Positions 15,681 to 22,356 of a stretch of 28,435 bases of DNA are shown one piece after another (the stretch's first letter is position 1; every line of letters begins with the position of its first letter). This stretch comes from an uncultured Oscillospiraceae bacterium (GTDB lineage: Bacteria; Bacillota; Clostridia; Oscillospirales; Ruminococcaceae). Location: NCBI GenBank assembly GCA_900555435.1, contig USLH01000007.1:1-28435 (forward strand). The letters are read 5' to 3'. Below the pieces are notes generated by a model. It had not been told where the DNA came from and ran no database searches. It saw nothing but the letters and a program-made list of their open reading frames with translations. The translations under genes and the position numbers were made by a program.

Positions 15681-17180
15681 TTATGTCGATTCGATTTCAG
15701 AAGGCAGAGCTTCCGGATCATTCGGTTTTTCAGAAACCGGGAGGGCAAACCAGAAGGTACTTCCCTTCCCTACCTCGCTTGTTACACCGAAACGGGCATT
15801 ATGAAGCTCCAGAACATTTTTGACAATGGAGAGCCCCAACCCGGTTCCGACTGCCGCCCGCTTGTGGGTTTTATCCAGCTTATAGTACCGATCCCAGACA
15901 TAGAGCAGTTTATCTTCCGGGATCCCTTCTCCGGTATCAGTGACCCGGATCTGCACCCAGCCGTCTTCTGTCTGTTGCGTCACAATTACCGAGCGATCTT
16001 CGCCGGTGTAATTGATGGCGTTTCCAAGCAGGTTATATAGCACCTGCGAGATCTTCATTTCATCGGCGTGAACCCAAACCTCTTCTTCCGCCTGAAAACT
16101 GACATGATAACCGGAAACACCGGTCATCCGATTGATGCGGTCAATGGTATCCCGAACCATCCGAGTCAGGCAGAAATCTGCGGGCGACAGCTTCTGCGCT
16201 CCGGCCTGCAGCTTGGAAAGGTCCAGCAGGTCATTGACCAATCGGGTCAGCCGGGAGGCTTCATCGATAATGACCTGTACGTTTTCCGGGGTGTTTTCCC
16301 CGGGAAGATCCCGCATCATCTCCGCATAGCCAGTGATCATGGTAAGCGGCGTCCGAAGGTCATGGGAAATATTTGCCAGCAGTTCCCGCCGGAGTCCTTC
16401 GACTTTGGAAAGCTCCACGGCCGTGTAATTGAGGGTATCGTTCAGCTCCGAAATTTCCTGATAGCCGCCGCCTTCAAAGGTGATGTCGTACTTCCCTTTA
16501 GCCAGCTCTTTAGCCGTTTCGTTGACTTTGGTAATGGGTTGCGCCAGATTCCGGGACAAAAGCAGCGCCAGCGTAAGGGCCAGCAGCACCATGACTACGG
16601 TAACAATAGTCAGCTGCACCCGTAGGGTTCGCACGGTCGCATCCACCGGAGAAATATTGGAATTCAAAAGAACGATCCGCTCTTCCCCGTTGGAAAGGGA
16701 GAGAACCCGCACCAGCACCAGAATGTCTTTTTGATCCGTATAAGCAGAGCGGAACCCCCAGGCAGGCAGGAGTTGGTACGCCTGTTCCGTTACCTGTTCG
16801 GTATAGGAACCGCCGTTTTCCCGGGCCAATACATAGAGCCGCAGCAGATCCTGGTACCTCAGGTTATGAATGCGACAGCCGGGCAGCGTATCGGCCGAGG
16901 CGATTTCCTGTCCGCTTCCGTCCAGAATAAGGACGCACAGATCGTTGCGGGCGGCCAGATTTTCCGTAAGGGACTGAAGATCCGAATCATCAACGTGGCG
17001 TACAATGGTTTCCGCAGAACTCTGAATGTCCATGGTCTTAATGGCCTTGTAAAACCGTTCCAGAAACACCACCTGAAACACCCACAAAAGCCCCAGCATC
17101 CCGATGGCAAAACCGAGAAAGGTGATGAGGAGCTTCCATTTGATGGGCGCACCGGTCCGTTTCTTTTTCTCACGTTTCAA
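15681..17180 (-). CDS. Membrane sensor histidine kinase
   Basis: A 499-residue kinase. Basic N-terminus, membrane helix 1 at about 16-38, an extracellular sensing region of about 150 residues (40-185), membrane helix 2 at about 189-209, HAMP linker (about 210-262), phospho-acceptor H273 in NISHDLRTPL, N box N383/N387, G1 DTGEGI (415-420), F-box region WDRYYKLDK and G2 GTGLGL (445-450). All catalytic motifs are intact. It starts with TTG at 17180, overlapping the end of the response regulator by 11 bases, so the two are coupled. The signal is unknown; the sensor region shows no recognisable PAS or Cache motif by eye. Confidence 0.93.
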   Translation of the reverse strand: MKREKKKRTGAPIKWKLLITFLGFAIGMLGLLWVFQVVFLERFYKAIKTMDIQSSAETIVRHVDDSDLQSLTENLAARNDLCVLILDGSGQEIASADTLPGCRIHNLRYQDLLRLYVLARENGGSYTEQVTEQAYQLLPAWGFRSAYTDQKDILVLVRVLSLSNGEERIVLLNSNISPVDATVRTLRVQLTIVTVVMVLLALTLALLLSRNLAQPITKVNETAKELAKGKYDITFEGGGYQEISELNDTLNYTAVELSKVEGLRRELLANISHDLRTPLTMITGYAEMMRDLPGENTPENVQVIIDEASRLTRLVNDLLDLSKLQAGAQKLSPADFCLTRMVRDTIDRINRMTGVSGYHVSFQAEEEVWVHADEMKISQVLYNLLGNAINYTGEDRSVIVTQQTEDGWVQIRVTDTGEGIPEDKLLYVWDRYYKLDKTHKRAAVGTGLGLSIVKNVLELHNARFGVTSEVGKGSTFWFALPVSEKPNDPEALPSEIEST

Positions 17181-17844
17181 AGCGATACCCCACTCCCCGC
17201 AGCGTCACGATAAACTTGCTGTACGGCCCAAGGCTTTTCCGCAGCAGCTTGATGTGAGTGTCCAGAGTCCGGTCGTCCCCGTAAAAATCATAGCCCCAGA
17301 CGTTGCTGATCAGGGTCTCTCGGGACAAAGCAATATTCCGGTTCCGCACCAGATAGAAAAGGAGGTCGTACTCTTTTGGGGAAAGATCCGCCTTTACCCC
17401 ATCTATGGTAACGATCCGGCCGGTAAAATCCACGGTCAGCCCCTCAAAGGTCAGGATCTCTTTACCGTTGTCCGGAGAAGCCGTCTGGCTGCGTTTTAAG
17501 ATTGCCTGTACCCGCATCATCAGCTCTTTCGGTGAAAAGGGCTTGACCACATAGTCGTCTACCCCGATCTCAAAGCCATGGATCCGGTCGTACTCTTCCC
17601 CACGGGCGGAAAGCATTAAAACAGGAGTATTGGAAGTCTTACGAATCTCCCGGCAGGCAGAGAATCCGTCCAGCTCCGGCATCATGACGTCCATGATGAT
17701 CAGATCGAAGTCTTGTTTCCGGCAGATTTCTACCGCTTCCATCCCATCGGAGGCTTCTGTCACCTGATACCCCTCAAAGGCGGCATACTTTTTAATCAGA
17801 TTGCGGATCTGTTCTTCGTCATCGACTACAAGAAGATGATACAT
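17170..17844 (-). CDS. OmpR/PhoB-family response regulator
   Basis: A 224-residue regulator. Receiver domain with D8/D9, phospho-acceptor D52 (IIMDVMMPELDG), S79 and K101 (VVKPFSPKEL). The C-terminal winged helix shows LSPKEYDLLFYLVRN, the usual recognition helix region and the GVGYRFE ending. The start is ATG 17844 with SD AAGGAAGG; an upstream reading from 17910 lacks an SD and runs into the divergent promoter region. It is first in the pair with the histidine kinase and divergent from the metal-permease operon. Confidence 0.94.
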   Translation of the reverse strand: MYHLLVVDDEEQIRNLIKKYAAFEGYQVTEASDGMEAVEICRKQDFDLIIMDVMMPELDGFSACREIRKTSNTPVLMLSARGEEYDRIHGFEIGVDDYVVKPFSPKELMMRVQAILKRSQTASPDNGKEILTFEGLTVDFTGRIVTIDGVKADLSPKEYDLLFYLVRNRNIALSRETLISNVWGYDFYGDDRTLDTHIKLLRKSLGPYSKFIVTLRGVGYRFET

Positions 17845-17881
17845 GGCATTCCTTCCTTTCCATAGCCAAAAAGAGGCCTGC

Positions 17882-17910
17882 AAAATAAAATTTCGCTCCC
17901 CACTTGACAA
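17882..17910 (-). promoter_or_regulatory. Weak candidate promoter of the two-component system
   Basis: On the minus strand, TTGTCA (17910-17905) and TATTTT (17887-17882) are 17 bases apart. The -35 overlaps the -35 (TTGACA, 17904-17909) of the divergent promoter almost completely. The -10 is poor, so this is tentative. Confidence 0.35.
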
Positions 17911-17932
17911 ATATCCGGAAGAGCTTTATAAT
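17904..17932 (+). promoter_or_regulatory. Consensus sigma-A promoter of the metal permease-Fur-pentapeptide operon
   Basis: A perfect TTGACA (17904-17909), 17 bases, a perfect TATAAT (17927-17932). This is the best promoter in the window and would be very strong unless repressed. The predicted start (about 17939) lies inside the Fur box. Confidence 0.88.
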
Positions 17933-17936
17933 TGCA

Positions 17937-17955
17937 AATGAAAATCATTCTCATT
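17937..17955 (+). promoter_or_regulatory. Fur box (operator) over the transcription start
   Basis: AATGAAAATCATTCTCATT is an inverted repeat in which 8 of 9 arm positions are symmetric. Against the 7-1-7 Fur consensus TGATAATnATTATCA, the core 17939-17953 matches all but two positions. It sits right after the -10 hexamer, where a bound repressor would block transcription. The operon's second gene encodes a Fur-family protein, so autoregulation is likely. Confidence 0.8.
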
Positions 17956-17967
17956 AAGGAGCAATTT

Positions 17968-18840
17968 ATGCGTGAAGTTTTACTGGACACCTTGCTTGAT
18001 ACGTTAAAGGCGGCACCGATCCTTTTTGTCATCTACGGGATCATGGAGTATTTGGAATCACGGGTGAATACCTCTCGAATGTTCGGCGGGAAGCTGGAAA
18101 AATTCGGCCCCTTGATCGGTGCCGGCGCCGGCTGCATCCCGCAGTGCGGCTTTTCCGCTGCGGCAGCAGACCTCTATAACGAGCGGGTGCTGTCTGCCGG
18201 GACGCTGATTGCCGTTTTTCTGGCCACTTCGGATGAAGCGATCCCCATCATGCTGACAAAAGCCTCCGGTTGGAAGCCGATCCTTCTTTTGGTGGCAAGC
18301 AAGCTGGTACTGGCAGTTCTCATGGGTTATTTGATGAAACTCACCGTTTTCCGGAAGAGCAGCCACGCTCATCTGGAGCCTGCCAAAGACGTAGAAGTGG
18401 ACAACTGCGGCTGCTGTGAGCATTCCCATCACGGGGAGGGCGGCGGGATCGGCCACATTTGCCTGTGCGCCCTGAAACATACGGTGCAGATCACCCTGTT
18501 TTTGGGCGTTACCCTTTTGATCATCAACCTCATTGTCTTCTGGATCGGAGAAGATAGGCTGCAATCTGTCCTCCTCAGCGGCAGCATTTTTCAACCGGCG
18601 ATCACTGCCTTGATCGGTCTGATCCCCGGATGCGCCACGTCAGTTTTGCTGACTGAGCTTTTCCTCAGCGGCAGCATCAGCTTCGGCGCTGCCGTTGCCG
18701 GGTTGTCCACCGGCGCAGGTTTTGGTTATCTGATCCTTTTAAAGAACTGCCCCGATCGGAAAGAGGGCCTCAAAATCATTCTCTGGACGTATCTTTGCTC
18801 TGTAGCAGCCGGCATGATGCTTCAGCTGCTGGTGCCCTGA
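17968..18840 (+). CDS. Two-repeat heavy-metal permease (ArsP_2-like 'putative manganese transporter/arsenic efflux' family)
   Basis: A 290-residue membrane protein with about 8-9 hydrophobic segments in two related halves. Half one has GAGCIPQCG (53-61) followed by the DLY-x-x-x-V-L-S-A-G-T-L region; half two has GLIPGCATS (217-225) followed by ELFLSGSISFGA. These are the Gly-Pro-Cys motifs of the family annotated as putative heavy-metal or manganese exporters. Between the halves is a cytosolic or extracellular loop rich in metal ligands (about 133-167: H133, H135, C147, C149, C150, H152, H154, H155, H163, C165, C167). The start is ATG 17968, with SD AAGGAG 6 bases before it; the ATG at 17938 lies inside the Fur box. 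The true metal and direction are unknown. The family name is from memory of motifs, not a search. Confidence 0.75.
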   Translation: MREVLLDTLLDTLKAAPILFVIYGIMEYLESRVNTSRMFGGKLEKFGPLIGAGAGCIPQCGFSAAAADLYNERVLSAGTLIAVFLATSDEAIPIMLTKASGWKPILLLVASKLVLAVLMGYLMKLTVFRKSSHAHLEPAKDVEVDNCGCCEHSHHGEGGGIGHICLCALKHTVQITLFLGVTLLIINLIVFWIGEDRLQSVLLSGSIFQPAITALIGLIPGCATSVLLTELFLSGSISFGAAVAGLSTGAGFGYLILLKNCPDRKEGLKIILWTYLCSVAAGMMLQLLVP

Positions 18841-18853
18841 GGGAGGATCTGCC

Positions 18854-19369
18854 ATGAATGAGACCATCCTTCAGATCCTGCGGGAGCTGGGGGCTGATGT
18901 GCGCACCGTCAACCGCACCACGGTGGATGTGGACTGTTCCCATATCCGCAACCGCCAGATCCTGCGGGAAGCCGGCATGAAAGTGACTCGGCAGCGGGAA
19001 AGCATTTTATCGATCTTCTTGGAAGCCGACACCCGCCTGACGGCGGAAGACCTCTTTCTCCGGCTGCGGGAACGGAACGAAGAATACAGCCTTGCAACCG
19101 TCTATCGCACCTTATCCGCTCTGGCGGAGCGCCATGTGCTGGAACGGGGGGAACTTCCCGATCACAGCTGCCAGTGCTACAATCTGGCCCATCAGGGGCA
19201 TCGGCATCAGCTGACCTGCATCCGCTGCCACAAAACGCTTCTTCTCGATGAGTGCCCCGGGGAAGAATTTCTGGAAGAAGTGGGCAGACGTCATGGCTTT
19301 CGGGTGACCGGCCACTCTTTTGAAGTATTCGGTATTTGCCCCGCCTGTCAGAAAGAGGAAAAATCATGA
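18854..19369 (+). CDS. Fur-family metal-responsive transcriptional regulator with N-terminal extension
   Basis: A 171-residue protein, about 35 longer than typical Fur. Residues 37-171 are a standard Fur: LREAGMKVTRQRESIL (winged helix start), 'S-L-A-T-V-Y-R-T-L' recognition helix (79-87), H116-x-H118, and structural zinc cysteines C122/C125 and C162/C165. The regulatory-site glutamate that normally follows (the E of VIEF in E. coli Fur) aligns with a leucine (KTLLLDEC), so metal specificity may differ. The extension (1-36) has its own well-placed SD (GGGAGG) before the ATG at 18854, so it is probably real. It follows the permease by 13 bases and overlaps the next gene. It probably represses its own operon via the Fur box at 17937-17955. 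Confidence 0.88.
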   Translation: MNETILQILRELGADVRTVNRTTVDVDCSHIRNRQILREAGMKVTRQRESILSIFLEADTRLTAEDLFLRLRERNEEYSLATVYRTLSALAERHVLERGELPDHSCQCYNLAHQGHRHQLTCIRCHKTLLLDECPGEEFLEEVGRRHGFRVTGHSFEVFGICPACQKEEKS

Positions 19370-19965
19370 CGGAAACGCTTTATGAAGAGCAGGACTTTTC
19401 CGGATGGGAGTTCAGCGAAAATCAGCTGATTGGGATCACGTTTCGCCGCTGTCGGTTCCGCTCGGCGGATTTTGGATCCATGGAGCTTTCCAGTTGCCGG
19501 TTTGAATCTTGCGATTTTACCGCTGCCGCCTTTCAGGGGGTAACTGCCCGGAACTGCGCCTTTTTGAACTGCCGTTTTCTTTACGCCAACTGCTTTGCGG
19601 CTTCCTTTGAAGACTGCAAAATGACCGGTACGACCTTTGAAGACTGCAACTGCACCGCATTGCGGTTGTCCTGCGGCGACTGGTCGTACACCCTGATCCA
19701 TGAGCTGGATCTTCACGGCGTGCATCTGACGGATACAAACTTTGAGGGAGCGGATTTAAGCGGCGCAAACTTTGAAAAGGCAGCATTGACCCGTTGCAAT
19801 TTCCGGAGCGCCAATTTGATCGGCGCCAGTTTCCGGGATGCAGATCTGCGGGGCAGCTGCCTTGAAAAAACAAACCTTTTGGAAATGGATTTGAAAGGTG
19901 CCAAGATCGATTTGGAGCAGACCGTTTTGCTGGCGGCTGCGTTGGGAGCCGTTTACGTTCCTTAA
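19366..19965 (+). CDS. Qnr/MfpA-like pentapeptide-repeat protein
   Basis: A 199-residue protein made almost wholly of A(D/N)LxF- or C-x-F-type five-residue steps, which fold as a right-handed quadrilateral beta helix. The first half uses many cysteines at the i-2 position (for example CRFESCDF). The break at about 102-116 (SCGDWSYTLIHELDL) resembles the loop or turn region of Qnr. The C-terminus (DLKGAKIDLEQTVLLAAALG) closely resembles the Qnr dimerisation tail. Such proteins mimic DNA and protect gyrase and topoisomerase IV; some have other roles. The start is ATG 19366 (overlapping the fur stop as ATGA, SD AGAGGA). Third gene of the metal operon, an unusual place for it. Confidence 0.85.
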   Translation: MTETLYEEQDFSGWEFSENQLIGITFRRCRFRSADFGSMELSSCRFESCDFTAAAFQGVTARNCAFLNCRFLYANCFAASFEDCKMTGTTFEDCNCTALRLSCGDWSYTLIHELDLHGVHLTDTNFEGADLSGANFEKAALTRCNFRSANLIGASFRDADLRGSCLEKTNLLEMDLKGAKIDLEQTVLLAAALGAVYVP

Positions 19966-20810
19966 AACTCCACGATCCGCCCGTCAAATGCAACAAGAAA
20001 GCCGTCCTTTCGCACTTCCTCGCACAGTTCGTCATAAAGGGCGCTGCCGTTGTGCGAAAAATGGTTGATCACGAAGATCGTCTGATCGCTGCAGACCCCG
20101 TCTGCGATCAGGCGGTCTTTTACTTTCCGGTTCTGCGGGATACCCATATGTCCGTCCCGATCCCCACCGTAAGCGGAAATGGGACCGTAAGTGCAGTCCA
20201 AGCTGACCATATCCGGATGAATGCCGTTTTTGAGCAAATACTCAAAAACCTCCTCAAAGAGGTACCCGGTATCATGGAGGTAAAGCAATGCCTTCCCTTC
20301 CTTCTCGATCAGATAAACATAGGGCTGTGCTTCCGGAGCCATATGCCGGGCCGGGAACGCCGTCACACGGTAAGGCCCCACCTCAGTCGGCTGAAAGGCT
20401 TCCAGAATGTGCCAGTGAAGATGAGGAGCGATCTCCGCTTCCAGCTCTTCCTTTACAATGGTGTCAAAGGAGGCCTTCGTTGCGGCCGAGCCGTAAATTT
20501 CCAGATCCGGAGCTACCATATCGTGGGCATATCCGCCGCCCCGCAGCTCCAGCTCCTGCGGATACATATGATCCATGTGGGAGTGGGTAAAAAGCAGATA
20601 CTTTACCGCAGAAGCATCGATCCCAAATTGCAGGGCATGGTAATAGGTGTCCGGCGGAAAATCCAGAAACAGGACGTCGTCGATCAGCGTCTGACAACGG
20701 GTGCGGATATCCCGTCCGCCTCTCCGACGGGCTTCCTCACAGTTTTTGCAGTGGCAGAACATTCCGGGCCACCCTTCGGCTGCGGCGGTTCCAAGGTATT
20801 GAACTTTCAC
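19962..20810 (-). CDS. MBL-fold metallo-hydrolase (PhnP/PqqB-like)
   Basis: A 282-residue metallo-beta-lactamase-fold protein. It has the zinc site THSHMDH (H76, H78, D80, H81), a further histidine in ARHMAPE, an aspartate in HDTGYLF and a late INHFSHNG. The N-terminal C19-H-C21-x-x-C24 motif (FCHCKNCEEAR) is a structural zinc site of the PhnP-type phosphodiesterases. Substrate unknown: PhnP acts on cyclic phosphate sugars, but no C-P lyase genes are near. Starts at GTG 20810 with SD GGAGGA. Convergent with the pentapeptide gene; both stops share the TTAA at 19962-19965. Confidence 0.88.
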   Translation of the reverse strand: MKVQYLGTAAAEGWPGMFCHCKNCEEARRRGGRDIRTRCQTLIDDVLFLDFPPDTYYHALQFGIDASAVKYLLFTHSHMDHMYPQELELRGGGYAHDMVAPDLEIYGSAATKASFDTIVKEELEAEIAPHLHWHILEAFQPTEVGPYRVTAFPARHMAPEAQPYVYLIEKEGKALLYLHDTGYLFEEVFEYLLKNGIHPDMVSLDCTYGPISAYGGDRDGHMGIPQNRKVKDRLIADGVCSDQTIFVINHFSHNGSALYDELCEEVRKDGFLVAFDGRIVEF

Positions 20811-20963
20811 ACAAATTCCTCCAACTTATATTTTGTTCTGTAAAGCGAAAATGCTTTTCAAAGGAAAAATTCGATTTTAAGGGGAACCAAGACAAGAATG
20901 TAAAAAGCATTCTCCCGCTAACAAGAATTTTGTGCATCTGCTTTTTCTTTTCAAAAAGGATGC

Positions 20964-21419
20964 TCAGTTCTCTTCCTGCAAGCGTTTCAATTCCTGGAGA
21001 AAGGAATCAACATCCGAAAAATCCCGGTAAACGGAAGCAAATCGGATGTAAGCGACCTTGTCTAGCTTTTTCAGCTCCCGCAGAACCTGTTCCCCCAGAT
21101 CGGTGGAACGCACTTCTTTGATCATTTCATTGGCGTAGGTCTGTTCAATGGAATCGACCAGAGATTCCAGCGTTTTTACGGAGATCGGCCGCTTCTCACA
21201 AGCCCGAAGCAACCCCCGCAGAAGCTTGTCCCGGTCAAAAATCTGCCGGGAATGATCCTTCTTCACCACAATCAAAGGGGTATTTTCAATGACTTCATAA
21301 GTCGTAAACCGCTTCCCACAGGAGAGGCATTCCCGGCGTCGACGGATCTTTTCGCTGTCCTCGGCCGGTCTGGAATCTACAACCTTGCTTTCCGTATAAG
21401 TACAAAAGGGGCACTTCAA
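20964..21419 (-). CDS. nrdR: Transcriptional repressor NrdR
   Basis: A 151-residue protein of standard NrdR length. N-terminal zinc ribbon C3/C6 (CPFC) and C31/C34 (CLSC), the SKVVDSRP stretch, RRRREC, then an ATP-cone domain (about 46-136). It represses ribonucleotide reductase genes when dATP is bound. It starts at TTG 21419, which the invariant MKCPFC start requires. No ribonucleotide reductase gene lies in the window. Confidence 0.97.
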   Translation of the reverse strand: MKCPFCTYTESKVVDSRPAEDSEKIRRRRECLSCGKRFTTYEVIENTPLIVVKKDHSRQIFDRDKLLRGLLRACEKRPISVKTLESLVDSIEQTYANEMIKEVRSTDLGEQVLRELKKLDKVAYIRFASVYRDFSDVDSFLQELKRLQEEN

Positions 21420-21451
21420 AAAACGACCTTCTTTCTCACTGCTTTGAAACT

Positions 21452-21480
21452 ATCATACCATGATTTTTCAAATGGAGCAA
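21452..21480 (-). promoter_or_regulatory. Promoter of nrdR
   Basis: On the minus strand, TTGCTC (21480-21475), a 17-base spacer and TATGAT (21457-21452) with TGG directly before it (extended -10). It lies about 30 bases upstream of the TTG start, between nrdR and the neighbouring isomerase gene. Confidence 0.6.
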
Positions 21481-21487
21481 GTCTTTT

Positions 21488-22282
21488 TCAAAATTCCGCT
21501 GCGATCTTTTTCATGTAAAAGAGGGACGTGAGAAGTTCTTCGTAACCGCCATAATTCTGCCGGTAAAGCTCTAAAATCATCCCGCCTTGATATCCAAGTG
21601 TCTGTAATTCCCGAATCAAGATCGAAAGATCCATTCTCCCCTTCCCTATCGGTAAACAGTCACAGTTTTCGTCCCAATCGCTGATGTGTAAATGTCGGAT
21701 CGTTGTTCCAAGCCGCCGAAACAGCTCGTGATAATCAACGCCTGCCCGTCTGGCCTGCTTAAAATCCAATACAAAAGCGGCGTCATCACCCATTGCATCC
21801 TTCAGCCGCTCCAAAAACTCCGGATCCCGCCCTCGGCACCGACTGACATTTTCATGCGCCAGCAAAATGCCGAACCGCTTTGCTTCTTTATTTAAGCAAG
21901 AATACCGCTCAAAATACAGATCCTCCGATGTTTTTGTGTCTGCCTTCTCACCGTGGAAGACAAGGTAAGAAGCTCCCAGTTCAGCTGCCGCTTGAAAAAA
22001 CTTTTTGTAATATTCCACTCCATCCCAAAATCGCCGCTCATATTCAGAGAAAAACAGCAGTGATTCCATCCCAGAGGTAAACGGATGAACCGATCGGATC
22101 CGGATTGCCTTATCTTTCAGGACCCTCCGGAATTCTTTTAGATACTCCGAAGAAAGCTCTGAGTCCGAATTGATAAATATCTCTCCGCAATCCGCACCGG
22201 ATTCTACCAAATGGATCAGAGCTTTTTCCGTTTCAAGAGGATAGTAACAGGAGGTGGAGATCCCTATTTCAAGTCCTTTCAT
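21488..22282 (-). CDS. Sugar phosphate isomerase/epimerase-like TIM barrel (xylose isomerase-like)
   Basis: A 264-residue AP-endonuclease-2/xylose-isomerase-like barrel. The expected metal ligands are all present: E144 (LAHEN), D173 (FVLDFK), H199 (HLHISDWD) and E238 (MILELYR). Family members isomerise or epimerise sugars or inositol derivatives in the cytosol; the substrate cannot be told. The start is ATG 22282 (MKGLEIGIST), with SD AAAGGA. An upstream in-frame ATG at 22402 would lie inside secF and run through its terminator. Confidence 0.85.
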   Translation of the reverse strand: MKGLEIGISTSCYYPLETEKALIHLVESGADCGEIFINSDSELSSEYLKEFRRVLKDKAIRIRSVHPFTSGMESLLFFSEYERRFWDGVEYYKKFFQAAAELGASYLVFHGEKADTKTSEDLYFERYSCLNKEAKRFGILLAHENVSRCRGRDPEFLERLKDAMGDDAAFVLDFKQARRAGVDYHELFRRLGTTIRHLHISDWDENCDCLPIGKGRMDLSILIRELQTLGYQGGMILELYRQNYGGYEELLTSLFYMKKIAAEF

Positions 22283-22305
22283 TTCCGTTTTCCTTTCAAA
22301 ATCAG

Positions 22306-22345
22306 AAAAGACTGCCTCCGCTTTTGCAGCGCAAGGCAGTCTTTT
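22306..22345 (-). terminator. Terminator of secD-secF
   Basis: AAAAGACTGCC (22306-22316) pairs with GGCAGTCTTTT (22335-22345), with a further GC-rich inner segment (CGC/GCG). Leftward readout gives TCTTTTCTGATTTT. It lies 11 bases after the secF stop codon and before the isomerase gene. Confidence 0.8.
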
Positions 22346-22356
22346 AAGAGCAGAGG

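Noticed and set aside
20886..20955. A hairpin downstream of nrdR (AAAAAGCA / TGCTTTTT) as terminator
   Set aside because: The arms are AT-rich and far apart, with a large bulged interior. Too weak to list as a terminator.
20811..20963. A promoter or small gene between nrdR and the MBL hydrolase gene
   Set aside because: TATAAG near 20826 has no -35 at proper spacing, and no frame with an SD is visible.
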